Assembly: GCA_035697545.1 (NCBI GenBank)
Contig: DASSCT010000041.1
Span: forward strand, 1-15,319
Origin: JACDAN01 sp035697545
GTDB lineage: Bacteria > Actinomycetota > Thermoleophilia > Gaiellales > Gaiellaceae
DNA: 15,319 nt
Direction of reading: 5' to 3'
Shown here: positions 1 through 5,531 of the stretch, one piece after another
How positions within the stretch are numbered: position 1 is the stretch's first letter
Layout: each line of letters begins with the position of its first letter
The notes under the pieces: model-generated
Databases searched by the model: none
What the model was told of the DNA's origin: nothing
Seen by the model: only the letters and a program-made list of their open reading frames with translations
Made by a program: the position numbers and the translations under genes

Positions 1-10
1 CTCCCCGGCC

Positions 11-751
11 ATGCCGGGACTCAAGGTCGGTCGCGACGGGCCGGTGCTCCGCGTCACACTGGCGAAACCCGAGCGTCGGAACGCCTTCGACGCCGAGCTG
101 ATCCGCGAGCTGCACGAGGCGTTCTCGGATGTCGGCGACGCGCGCGCCGTGGTGCTCTCCGGCGAGGGCCCGAGCTTCTGTGCGGGCGCCGACGTCGAGT
201 GGCAGCGCTCGTCGATCGACCTCTCTTACGACAAGAACGTCGAGGACGCACTGCGGCTCTACCGGATGCTTGAGGCGATCGACACGTGTCCTGCCCCGGT
301 CGTCGCCCGCATCCAGGGCTATGCGCTCGGCGGTGGCTCGGGGCTTGCTGCCTGCGTGGACGTCGCGATTGCCGGCGAAGACGCGGTGTTCGGTTTCTCC
401 GAGGTCAAGCTCGGGATCATCCCGGCGGTCATCTCCCCCTTCGTGCTGCCGCGTATCGGCGCGGCTGCGCGGCGCTACTTCTTGACCGGGGAGCGCTTCG
501 ATGCGCAGACGGCGCTTCGTATCGGGCTCGTGAGCGAGGTGACGGACGACCTCAACGGCGCCGTGGAGCGCGTCGTCGGCGAGCTCCTGACCTCAGGTCC
601 CGAGGCCGCACGCGAGGCGAAACGGCTCGTCCGAGAGCGGCCCGGCGGCGAAGAGGCCGCGCAGATCGCGGCGCGTCTCCGCAGCGGCGAGGAAGGACAA
701 GAAGGCCTAAGAGCCTTTCTCGAGCGGCGACAGGCTTCCTGGATCGACTGA
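11..751 (+). CDS. Enoyl-CoA hydratase/isomerase (crotonase family), methylglutaconyl-CoA hydratase type
   Basis: Predicted cytosolic crotonase-fold enzyme of 246 residues that hydrates an enoyl-CoA. Visible landmarks are the CoA/oxyanion segment SFCAGAD (residues 55-61), the second oxyanion segment GYALGGGSGL (103-112) and SEVKLGIIPAVISPF (130-144), followed by ARRYFLTGERFDA. Glu131 matches catalytic Glu164 of rat enoyl-CoA hydratase, but the position of Glu144 is Gly111. The IPAVISP stretch and this Gly are, from memory, typical of bacterial methylglutaconyl-CoA hydratases (LiuC/GnyH, leucine degradation) and of related acyclic-terpene hydratases. A biotin carboxylase subunit two genes downstream fits a leucine (liu-like) operon. 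The ATG at 11 gives a normal family N-terminus, but only 10 upstream bases are visible, so the start and its ribosome site cannot be judged. The exact substrate is inferred. Confidence 0.9.
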   Translation: MPGLKVGRDGPVLRVTLAKPERRNAFDAELIRELHEAFSDVGDARAVVLSGEGPSFCAGADVEWQRSSIDLSYDKNVEDALRLYRMLEAIDTCPAPVVARIQGYALGGGSGLAACVDVAIAGEDAVFGFSEVKLGIIPAVISPFVLPRIGAAARRYFLTGERFDAQTALRIGLVSEVTDDLNGAVERVVGELLTSGPEAAREAKRLVRERPGGEEAAQIAARLRSGEEGQEGLRAFLERRQASWID

Positions 752-754
752 AGC

Positions 755-1888
755 GTGCGAAAGCTCCTGCTGCTCGTCGGCGGCACGGTGTTCGTCGACA
801 CCATGTTCTTCGTCGCGCTGACGCCGCTGCTCCCTGACTACGCCGACAAGTTCAACCTGTCGAAGGCAGGAGCGGGTGTCCTTGCCGCGGCCTACCCCGC
901 AGGCGCCCTCGTCGGCGGCCTCCCCAGCGGGGTCGCGACGGCGAAATTCGGCGCCCGGCCCACGACCGTGACCGGCCTCGTCGTCATCGCTGTGACGACC
1001 TTCGTCTTCGCTACGGGCAATTCGATCTGGGTCCTGGACCTCTCCCGGTTCGTCCAGGGGTTCGGAAGCGCGCTGGCGTGGACCGCGGGCCTCGCATGGC
1101 TCGTCAGCCAGACTCCTGCCGCTCGTCGCGGTCAGACGATCGGTACGGCGATGGCCACTGCGATCGTTGGCGCGCTTTTCGGCCCCGTCCTCGGCGGCGC
1201 GGCCTCGGTGGTCGGCGAAGCCGCCGCATTCGGCGCCGCGGGGTTGCTGGCAGTCGGTCTCGCACTCTGGGCGCTCACGATGCCCGGGCCGGCGCCGAGC
1301 ACGCCGCAGCCGCTGACGGTACTCCTCGATGCGCTCCACAACCGCCGGATCGTCGTCGGCGTCTGGTTCGTCGCCCTCCCGGCGTTGTTCTTCGGGACCC
1401 TCGGCGTGCTCGCACCGCTGCGCCTCGAGGACCTCGGCTGGACAGCCGTTGCGATCGGATCGCTGTGGCTCGGCACGGCCGCACTCGAGGCCGTGGCGAA
1501 TCCGGTCGTCGGCCGCGTCTCCGACCGCGTCGGCCGCCTCCCGCCGATGCGTGTGTCCGTTTTCGCTGCGGCCGTGGTCGCCGCGCTCCTCCCGTGGCCA
1601 AATCAGGCCGCCATGCTCGCTACGCTCGTCGTGCTGGGCGGCATCTCGTTCGGCAGCTTCTGGACGCCCGCGATGTCACTCCTGACGGACGAAGCCGAGC
1701 GCCGCGGACTCCAGTACGCCTATGCGTTCGCGCTGATCAATCTCGCGTGGGCTCCGGGCCAGGCGCTCGGAGCGTCAGGTGGAGGCGCACTGGCGCAGGT
1801 GACGTCCGACGCAGTGCCGTACCTGCTCCTCGCCGTCTCCTGCCTGCTTACGTTTGCCGTGCTGTGGCGATCGAGAAGCTCCTCGTAG
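755..1888 (+). CDS. MFS transporter (drug/metabolite efflux-like)
   Basis: A 377-residue inner-membrane protein made of repeated hydrophobic segments, consistent with about 12 transmembrane helices of the major facilitator superfamily. The first helix contains LVGGTVFVDTMFF, an Asp-containing TM1 like that of DHA1 drug exporters. The loop after TM2 reads GVATAKFGARPTT, the usual motif A position, and a second-half counterpart reads NPVVGRVSDRVGRLPP. The GTG start at 755 lies 3 bp after the hydratase stop, has no clear Shine-Dalgarno site, and is probably translated by coupling. The 3' end overlaps the next gene by 25 bp. Placement between two acyl-CoA catabolic genes suggests it moves a substrate or product of that pathway, but the sequence does not show which. 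Function beyond MFS is unknown. Confidence 0.88.
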   Translation: MRKLLLLVGGTVFVDTMFFVALTPLLPDYADKFNLSKAGAGVLAAAYPAGALVGGLPSGVATAKFGARPTTVTGLVVIAVTTFVFATGNSIWVLDLSRFVQGFGSALAWTAGLAWLVSQTPAARRGQTIGTAMATAIVGALFGPVLGGAASVVGEAAAFGAAGLLAVGLALWALTMPGPAPSTPQPLTVLLDALHNRRIVVGVWFVALPALFFGTLGVLAPLRLEDLGWTAVAIGSLWLGTAALEAVANPVVGRVSDRVGRLPPMRVSVFAAAVVAALLPWPNQAAMLATLVVLGGISFGSFWTPAMSLLTDEAERRGLQYAYAFALINLAWAPGQALGASGGGALAQVTSDAVPYLLLAVSCLLTFAVLWRSRSSS

Positions 1889-3489
1889 CGAATCGGGGCG
1901 AGATCGCGTTGCGCGTGTTTCGCACGTGCCGCGAGCTCGGGATCGGCACCGTGGCCGTGGCCGCGCCGGACGACCTCGGCTCGCTCCATGCCCGGTCGGC
2001 CGACGAGACGGTCGAGATCACGTCGTACCTCCACTCGGAGGAGCACATCCGCGCGGCAAAGGAGACAGGGGCCGACGCGATCCATCCCGGATACGGCTTC
2101 CTCGCCGAGAACCCGGAGTTCGCTGCCGCCGTGGAGGCCGCCGGGCTCGCGTTCGTCGGGCCGACCGCGGAGGCTCTCCGCCTGGGCGGAGACAAGCTGG
2201 AGGCGAAGCGGATCGCGGAGGAAGCCGGGGTTCCCGTCGTCCCGACCGGCGATCCCGATGAGATCGGCTACCCCGTGATCGCGAAGGCTGCCGCGGGCGG
2301 CGGCGGCCGCGGGATGCGGGTGATTCGCGACGCGGGAGAGATGGACGACGCGCTCGCGGCCGCACGCCGCGAGGCGAAAGCGGCGTTTGGCGACGACCGC
2401 ATCTTCTTCGAGCGCTACGTCGAGCGGCCTCGCCACGTCGAGATCCAGCTGCTCGCTGACAGCCACGGGGCGGTCGTCGCCCTCGGCGAGCGCGAGTGTT
2501 CGATCCAGCGGCGCCACCAGAAGGTGCTGGAGGAGTCACCGTCTCCCGCGCTCGATCCTGCCTTGCGGACGGCGATGAGCGAGTCCGCGGTGCGTTTCGC
2601 CAGGGCGATCGGATACCGAAGCGCAGGCACGGCGGAGTTCCTGCTCGTGGGTCGGGACTTCTACTTGCTGGAGCTGAACGGACGGATCCAGGTCGAGCAC
2701 CCGGTCACGGAGCTTGTCACCGGCGTCGACCTCGTCGCGGAGCAACTTCGAATCGCAAGCGGTGGGCCCTTGGACGCAAGTTACAACTTGTTACTAAGTG
2801 GTCACGCCGTGGAGGTGCGGCTCTATGCGGAAGATCCCAGGTCGTTCTTGCCGCAGACCGGCCGGATCGAGCGCTTGCGCCTCCCCCTCGGAGTCCGCGT
2901 CGATGCCGGAGTCGAGGAAGGCGACGAGGTTGGCGTCGCCTACGACCCGATGATCGCGAAGCTGATCGCCCATGGCCCCACTCGGGACGAGGCGCTCGCG
3001 CGCTTAGGCGACGCCCTGGCCGAGACCGAGGTGGCGGGCGTGACGACGAACCTGCCGTTCCTCCGCTGGCTCGTCTCGCACCCGGCCGTCCTCGAAGGAC
3101 GAACGACGACGGCGTTCCTGACCGACTATCCACCGCTCTCGGAGCCGCCGCTCCGGCTGCCGCAGGGGCCGTGGGACGGCGCCTGGCGGCTGAACCTACC
3201 CTCGCCTCTCCCCCAGTCGCCGCCGGACGTGGACGCAGCTGCCCACGCCGCGCAGGCCGGCGACGGCGCCGAGCGGAGCTCGCTCACAGCGCCCATGCCG
3301 GGCACGGTCATCCGGGTACTCGCGAAGGCCGGCGAGCGCGTGTCCCACCGCCAGCCGCTGCTCGTCCTGGAGGCGATGAAGATGGAGACGCCGCTCGTGT
3401 CGCCGTTCGACGCCGTCGTCAAGGCCGTCCACGTCGCCGAAGGCGACCGTGTCGCCGGCGGCGCGCTACTCGTCGAGCTCGAGGAGTAG
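1864..3489 (+). CDS. Acyl-CoA carboxylase alpha subunit: biotin carboxylase plus biotin carrier domain
   Basis: A 541-residue cytosolic subunit that carboxylates its own biotin using ATP and bicarbonate; a separate carboxyltransferase, not in this window, would pass CO2 to an acyl-CoA. The biotin carboxylase part (about 1-445) begins KLLVANRGEIALR. It has Lys111 in GGDK, the ATP-grasp glycine loop GGGGRGMR (145-152), RRHQKVLEESPSP (216-228), the catalytic run ELNGRIQVEH (Glu270, Asn272, Arg274, Gln276, Glu278) and Arg319. A linker (about 446-472) leads to a biotinyl domain with EAMKMET, biotin on Lys506. The linker is too short for the BT barrel of methylcrotonyl- or propionyl-CoA carboxylase alpha chains (about 650 residues), so it resembles the shorter actinobacterial type. 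GTG 1864 was chosen because it gives the standard N-terminus; an open frame runs further upstream but is the transporter's shadow. Methylcrotonyl-CoA is a plausible substrate from the neighbouring hydratase; propionyl- or acetyl-CoA are alternatives. Confidence 0.93.
   Translation: MAIEKLLVANRGEIALRVFRTCRELGIGTVAVAAPDDLGSLHARSADETVEITSYLHSEEHIRAAKETGADAIHPGYGFLAENPEFAAAVEAAGLAFVGPTAEALRLGGDKLEAKRIAEEAGVPVVPTGDPDEIGYPVIAKAAAGGGGRGMRVIRDAGEMDDALAAARREAKAAFGDDRIFFERYVERPRHVEIQLLADSHGAVVALGERECSIQRRHQKVLEESPSPALDPALRTAMSESAVRFARAIGYRSAGTAEFLLVGRDFYLLELNGRIQVEHPVTELVTGVDLVAEQLRIASGGPLDASYNLLLSGHAVEVRLYAEDPRSFLPQTGRIERLRLPLGVRVDAGVEEGDEVGVAYDPMIAKLIAHGPTRDEALARLGDALAETEVAGVTTNLPFLRWLVSHPAVLEGRTTTAFLTDYPPLSEPPLRLPQGPWDGAWRLNLPSPLPQSPPDVDAAAHAAQAGDGAERSSLTAPMPGTVIRVLAKAGERVSHRQPLLVLEAMKMETPLVSPFDAVVKAVHVAEGDRVAGGALLVELEE
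2777..2799. repeat. Palindromic, AT-richer rare-codon patch inside the biotin carboxylase gene
   Basis: Within a strongly GC-rich gene, 2777-2790 reads CAAGTT-AC-AACTTG, a perfect 6-bp inverted repeat, and 2786-2799 overlaps it with ACTT-gttact-AAGT. The codons for residues 306-312 are AGT TAC AAC TTG TTA CTA AGT, including a TTA leucine codon at 2791 and CTA beside it, unlike the GC-ending codons around them. It lies just before the conserved GHAVEVRLYAEDP segment. It may be an intragenic operator, a translational pause, or only drift in a variable loop. Confidence 0.45.
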
Positions 3490-3493
3490 CTCG
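3474..3493. terminator. Weak stem-loop at the convergent gene junction
   Basis: CGAGCT (3474-3479) and AGCTCG (3488-3493) form a 6-bp stem around an 8-nt loop, extended by a further CG/CG pair beyond a T-T mismatch. It spans the carboxylase stop codon. The SCP2 gene ends only 7 bp further on the other strand, so any bidirectional terminator must lie about here. There is no U-tract on either strand, so the call is weak. Confidence 0.2.
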
Positions 3494-3496
3494 TCG

Positions 3497-3799
3497 CTAG
3501 AAGAGCTTCTGCAACTTCATCGCCGCGCCCATGTCGCCCTTGATCTTGAGCTTTCCGGTCATGTAGGCGGTCGTTGCGTTCATGTCGCCGGACGCGATCT
3601 GCTCGAAGGTCTCCTCTGAAGCCGAGATCGTGGCGTCGGCATCGCCGCCGCCCTCCATCACCGAGACGCTGCCGTCCTGGACATCCACCTTCCACGTCCC
3701 GGCACCGTCGATCTCGAACACGTACGAATTGGTCATACCAGCCGTTTTGGAGGGGTCGATCCGGCCTTCCAGGCTCTCGAAGAACTCACGCGCGGTCAT
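3497..3799 (-). CDS. SCP2 sterol-binding domain protein
   Basis: A 100-residue single-domain protein that looks like the SCP2 (sterol carrier protein 2) fold, a small hydrophobic-pocket protein that binds lipids or fatty acyl-CoA. Family features visible are the N-terminal helix ending FESLEGRIDPSK, a central sheet with VFEIDGAGTWKVDVQDG, DADATISASEETFEQIASG (54-71) and the C-terminal YMTGKLKIKGDMGAAMKLQKLF. There is no signal peptide, so it is predicted cytosolic. The ATG at 3799 is preceded by GAGAGGAG, a good Shine-Dalgarno site; the frame remains open upstream only as a shadow of the transporter gene. It begins 35 bp after the Fsr-like transporter stop and is probably co-transcribed with it. 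Its ligand is unknown; lipid or acyl-CoA binding would fit the acyl-CoA genes nearby. Confidence 0.9.
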   Translation of the reverse strand: MTAREFFESLEGRIDPSKTAGMTNSYVFEIDGAGTWKVDVQDGSVSVMEGGGDADATISASEETFEQIASGDMNATTAYMTGKLKIKGDMGAAMKLQKLF

Positions 3800-3834
3800 G
3801 CTCTCCTCTCTTGGTGGCCAAAAGCGCGGCGAGC

Positions 3835-5019
3835 CTACACCACGGGCTCCGGAGCCAAGCGGCGCGACCCACGTGGAGACGGCAGCAGCAGCCCGGGAAT
3901 GATCGCGAGCGCCGGGATGACGGCGCAGGCGTACATGGCCGTCTCGAGGTCGACCGCATCGGCCACGGCGCCCAGCACCAGGGCGGCGATGCCGCCGAGC
4001 CCGATCGAGAAGCCGATGGAGATGCCCGACGCGAGCCCGATGCGACTCGGCAGGTACTCCTGGCTCATCACGCCGGTCAAGCCGAAGGTGCTGACGACGC
4101 AGACCCCGACGAGCGCGAGCGCCGCGGCGCCAATCGCGCCGCCGACGGCGACGAAGATCGCGACGAGCGGCGGCGTCGCGACGATGGTCGCGAGCAAGAC
4201 GGGGCGACGTCCGATCCGGTCGGCCAGGGGGCCGGCCGCGAGCGTGCCGATCCCGCCCGCGAAGAGCATCAGGGAGAGGAGGCCGTTGCCGTACTTCTCG
4301 GAGTGGCCGAGCGAGACAGCCCAGAGCGGGACGAACGTGAGAAGCCCGAACCAGCCGGCGCTGCGCAGCGCGATGACCGCGAGCAGGAGCGCGAGCGCAC
4401 CGGGGCGGTCCTCTCCAGAGGCCACTCGCTTCCGGAGTCTTTCCGGCGCAAAGCCCTGGAGGTAGCCCATCGCGGCCACGAGCATTCCCGAGACGACGAG
4501 CGCCGGGATCGCGAGCAGAAGGCCGCCCCAGCGGCCGAGTGTGATGAGCACCGGCGCGGCCGTGAGCGCTCCGAGCGCGACGCCAAGGTTTCCGCCGATC
4601 GAGAACAGCGACATCCCGCTCGCCCGGCGTGAGCCGCTTACGTAGGCGGCGAACTTGGAGCCCTCTGGGTGGTAGGCCGCCGTGCCGAGCCCCGAAACAG
4701 TGACGAAGAGGAGGCACAGCCCGTAGCTCGGCGAGGCAGCAGCGAGCGCCATGCCGGTCCCGGCCAGGAGCACACCGACCGGCAGCAGCCAGAGGGCGCC
4801 GCGGCGATCCGACCAGAGGCCGAAGACCGGCTGGATGATCGACGACGCGAGCGCCGAGACGAGCATCAGCGCCCCGACCTGGGTGTAGTTGAGATCGAAG
4901 CGCGTCACGAGGAACGGGAGCAGCGCGGGCAGCATCCCGTTCGAGAAATCCGTTGCAAAGTGGCCGGCCGAGAGCGCCGTGATCGCCCGGCTGTCGATCT
5001 GCCGCGCCACGAAACCCAC
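3835..5019 (-). CDS. MFS transporter, fosmidomycin-resistance (Fsr)-like
   Basis: A 394-residue polytopic membrane protein with about 12 hydrophobic segments. The N-terminal part AITALSAGHFATDFSNGMLPALLPFL and the segment GLGTAAYHPEGSKFAAYVSG followed by RRASGMSLFSIGGNLG are characteristic of the Fsr branch of MFS efflux proteins, best known for fosmidomycin resistance in E. coli. Motif A-like loops are GLWSDRRGALW and GPLADRIGRRPV. The GTG at 5019 is preceded at 7 nt by GGGAGGGG, a convincing ribosome site. The frame can be read to 5067 but gains only a charged, non-family extension, and a second GTG at 5010 is also possible. Upstream lies a hairpin-rich noncoding segment on the same transcript strand; the SCP2 gene follows after 35 bp. 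The real substrate cannot be read from sequence, and most Fsr-like proteins have not been tested with fosmidomycin. Confidence 0.88.
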   Translation of the reverse strand: MGFVARQIDSRAITALSAGHFATDFSNGMLPALLPFLVTRFDLNYTQVGALMLVSALASSIIQPVFGLWSDRRGALWLLPVGVLLAGTGMALAAASPSYGLCLLFVTVSGLGTAAYHPEGSKFAAYVSGSRRASGMSLFSIGGNLGVALGALTAAPVLITLGRWGGLLLAIPALVVSGMLVAAMGYLQGFAPERLRKRVASGEDRPGALALLLAVIALRSAGWFGLLTFVPLWAVSLGHSEKYGNGLLSLMLFAGGIGTLAAGPLADRIGRRPVLLATIVATPPLVAIFVAVGGAIGAAALALVGVCVVSTFGLTGVMSQEYLPSRIGLASGISIGFSIGLGGIAALVLGAVADAVDLETAMYACAVIPALAIIPGLLLPSPRGSRRLAPEPVV

Positions 5020-5047
5020 CCTAGTGCCCCTCCCACCAATACATGCC

Positions 5048-5081
5048 GGCTTCTGGCCCGCGATCACGCGGCGCCAGAGCC
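5048..5081. repeat. Long imperfect inverted repeat, loop ATCA
   Basis: GGC (5048-5050), a bulged T, TCTGGC (5052-5057) and CCGCG (5058-5062) pair with CGCGG (5067-5071), a bulged C, GCCAGA (5073-5078) and GCC (5079-5081), giving 14 pairs around the tetraloop ATCA. It lies 29 bp upstream of the GTG of the Fsr-like gene and about 10 bp before its ribosome site, where a hairpin could influence translation or transcript stability. Confidence 0.55.
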
Positions 5082-5095
5082 CACCCTCCTCCTCA

Positions 5096-5115
5096 CCAAG
5101 GTCATCAGACCTTGG
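5096..5115. repeat. Perfect 8-bp inverted repeat, loop ATCA
   Basis: CCAAGGTC-ATCA-GACCTTGG is a perfect stem-loop or a 20-bp operator-like palindrome. No U-tract follows on either strand, which argues against a standard intrinsic terminator. It lies 76 bp upstream of the Fsr-like start and 99 bp downstream of the hypothetical gene's stop, so it may be a repressor operator, a leader hairpin, or a tail-less terminator of the upstream gene. Confidence 0.6.
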
Positions 5116-5214
5116 CTCGTCGGAGTGCGAACTCTGGCTTGGTGCTCGCGACCCAGAATTCCGGCGGCATTACTGGAAGGGGCACCAGCCGGGCGGTCGT
5201 TCGGAGAGTGAGAG

Positions 5215-5433
5215 CTAGGCCGCTACGTCCGTCTTGGGACGATGGTGGCGATGGATCAGCGCGTAGGAGAGGTCCTGGTGAGCGCGGACGAGCTCGAGGC
5301 GGTTGCGCTCGAGCAGCGCGGACTGTGCGCCACCGGCCCGCAGCGACTGGCGCTCGAGCACGAGATCGGCGATGTGGCCGACGAGCTCCTCGACGGTCGC
5401 GAGCGGCTCACAGTTCAGGGGGAGAGTTGTCAT
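5215..5433 (-). CDS. Small hypothetical protein, helical
   Basis: I do not recognise a named family. The 72-residue protein begins MTTLPLNCEPLATVEELVGHI and is mostly amphipathic helix, with VEELVGHIADLVLERQSLRAGG and SALLERNRLELVRAHQDLSYALI, ending in a basic, His-rich tail (HRHHRPK). There is no membrane segment, signal peptide or metal motif. Coding is supported by the helical periodicity and by its position between an AT-rich promoter-like patch and the next gene. The ATG at 5433 was chosen; a GTG at 5454 would add seven residues, and a TTG at 5505 would read through AT-rich DNA that looks like promoter. None has a good Shine-Dalgarno site, so the start is uncertain. It is divergent from the aminopeptidase gene. 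Confidence 0.6.
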   Translation of the reverse strand: MTTLPLNCEPLATVEELVGHIADLVLERQSLRAGGAQSALLERNRLELVRAHQDLSYALIHRHHRPKTDVAA

Positions 5434-5454
5434 GTCGTCAGTGTGTATCGGCAC

Positions 5455-5531
5455 GGTCAGTAATTCGTTAAGCACCGGAAAAAAGTTTTCTAAGCCGACA
5501 CACAATCTCCTGGGATAGCATCGCGCGGCCC
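5455..5531. promoter_or_regulatory. Divergent promoter region, AT-rich patch
   Basis: The lowest-GC stretch in the window separates the divergent hypothetical and aminopeptidase genes. It includes GAAAA-AAG-TTTTC (5478-5490), a small inverted repeat. For the plus strand, TAGCAT (5516-5521) matches the actinobacterial -10 pattern TANNNT and ends 10 nt before the ATG of the aminopeptidase gene. On the minus strand, TTAACG and GATACA spaced by 16 nt precede the ATG at 5433, a looser match. The -35 elements are not clear. Confidence 0.45.

Larger units (their letters stand above)
5020..5214 (-). promoter_or_regulatory. Hairpin-rich noncoding segment, possible structured leader of the Fsr-like gene
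   Basis: About 195 bp without a convincing gene between two minus-strand genes. It holds at least three sizeable inverted repeats: 5048-5081, 5096-5115, and a long-range pair in which 5136-5145 matches 5182-5190 with one bulge and encloses further short complementary runs (CCAG/CTGG and TTCC/GGAA around 5153-5178). The first two hairpins share the loop ATCA. I do not recognise a known riboswitch or T-box. It could be a cis-regulatory leader, a small RNA, or the 3' end signals of the upstream hypothetical gene. Confidence 0.4.

Noticed and set aside
707..1339. Minus-strand open frames opposite the first transporter and the carboxylase (also 1720-2517).
   Set aside because: Low-complexity charged translations, no family features, and complete real genes on the other strand.
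1078..1863. Open frame extending the biotin carboxylase upstream by about 260 residues (apparent 803-residue fusion).
   Set aside because: The extension is an Arg/Pro/Gly-rich shadow of the MFS gene in another frame; homology starts exactly after GTG 1864.
3800..4717. Open frame extending the SCP2 protein to 406 residues.
   Set aside because: The extension is the alternate frame of the Fsr-like transporter, low-complexity and Arg-rich; a good ribosome site precedes ATG 3799.
5112..5140. tRNA-like 3' end on the minus strand (GAGTTCGCACTC followed by GACGAGCCA).
   Set aside because: The T-arm stem would have only three pairs, and no matching acceptor, D-arm or anticodon arm is found upstream.
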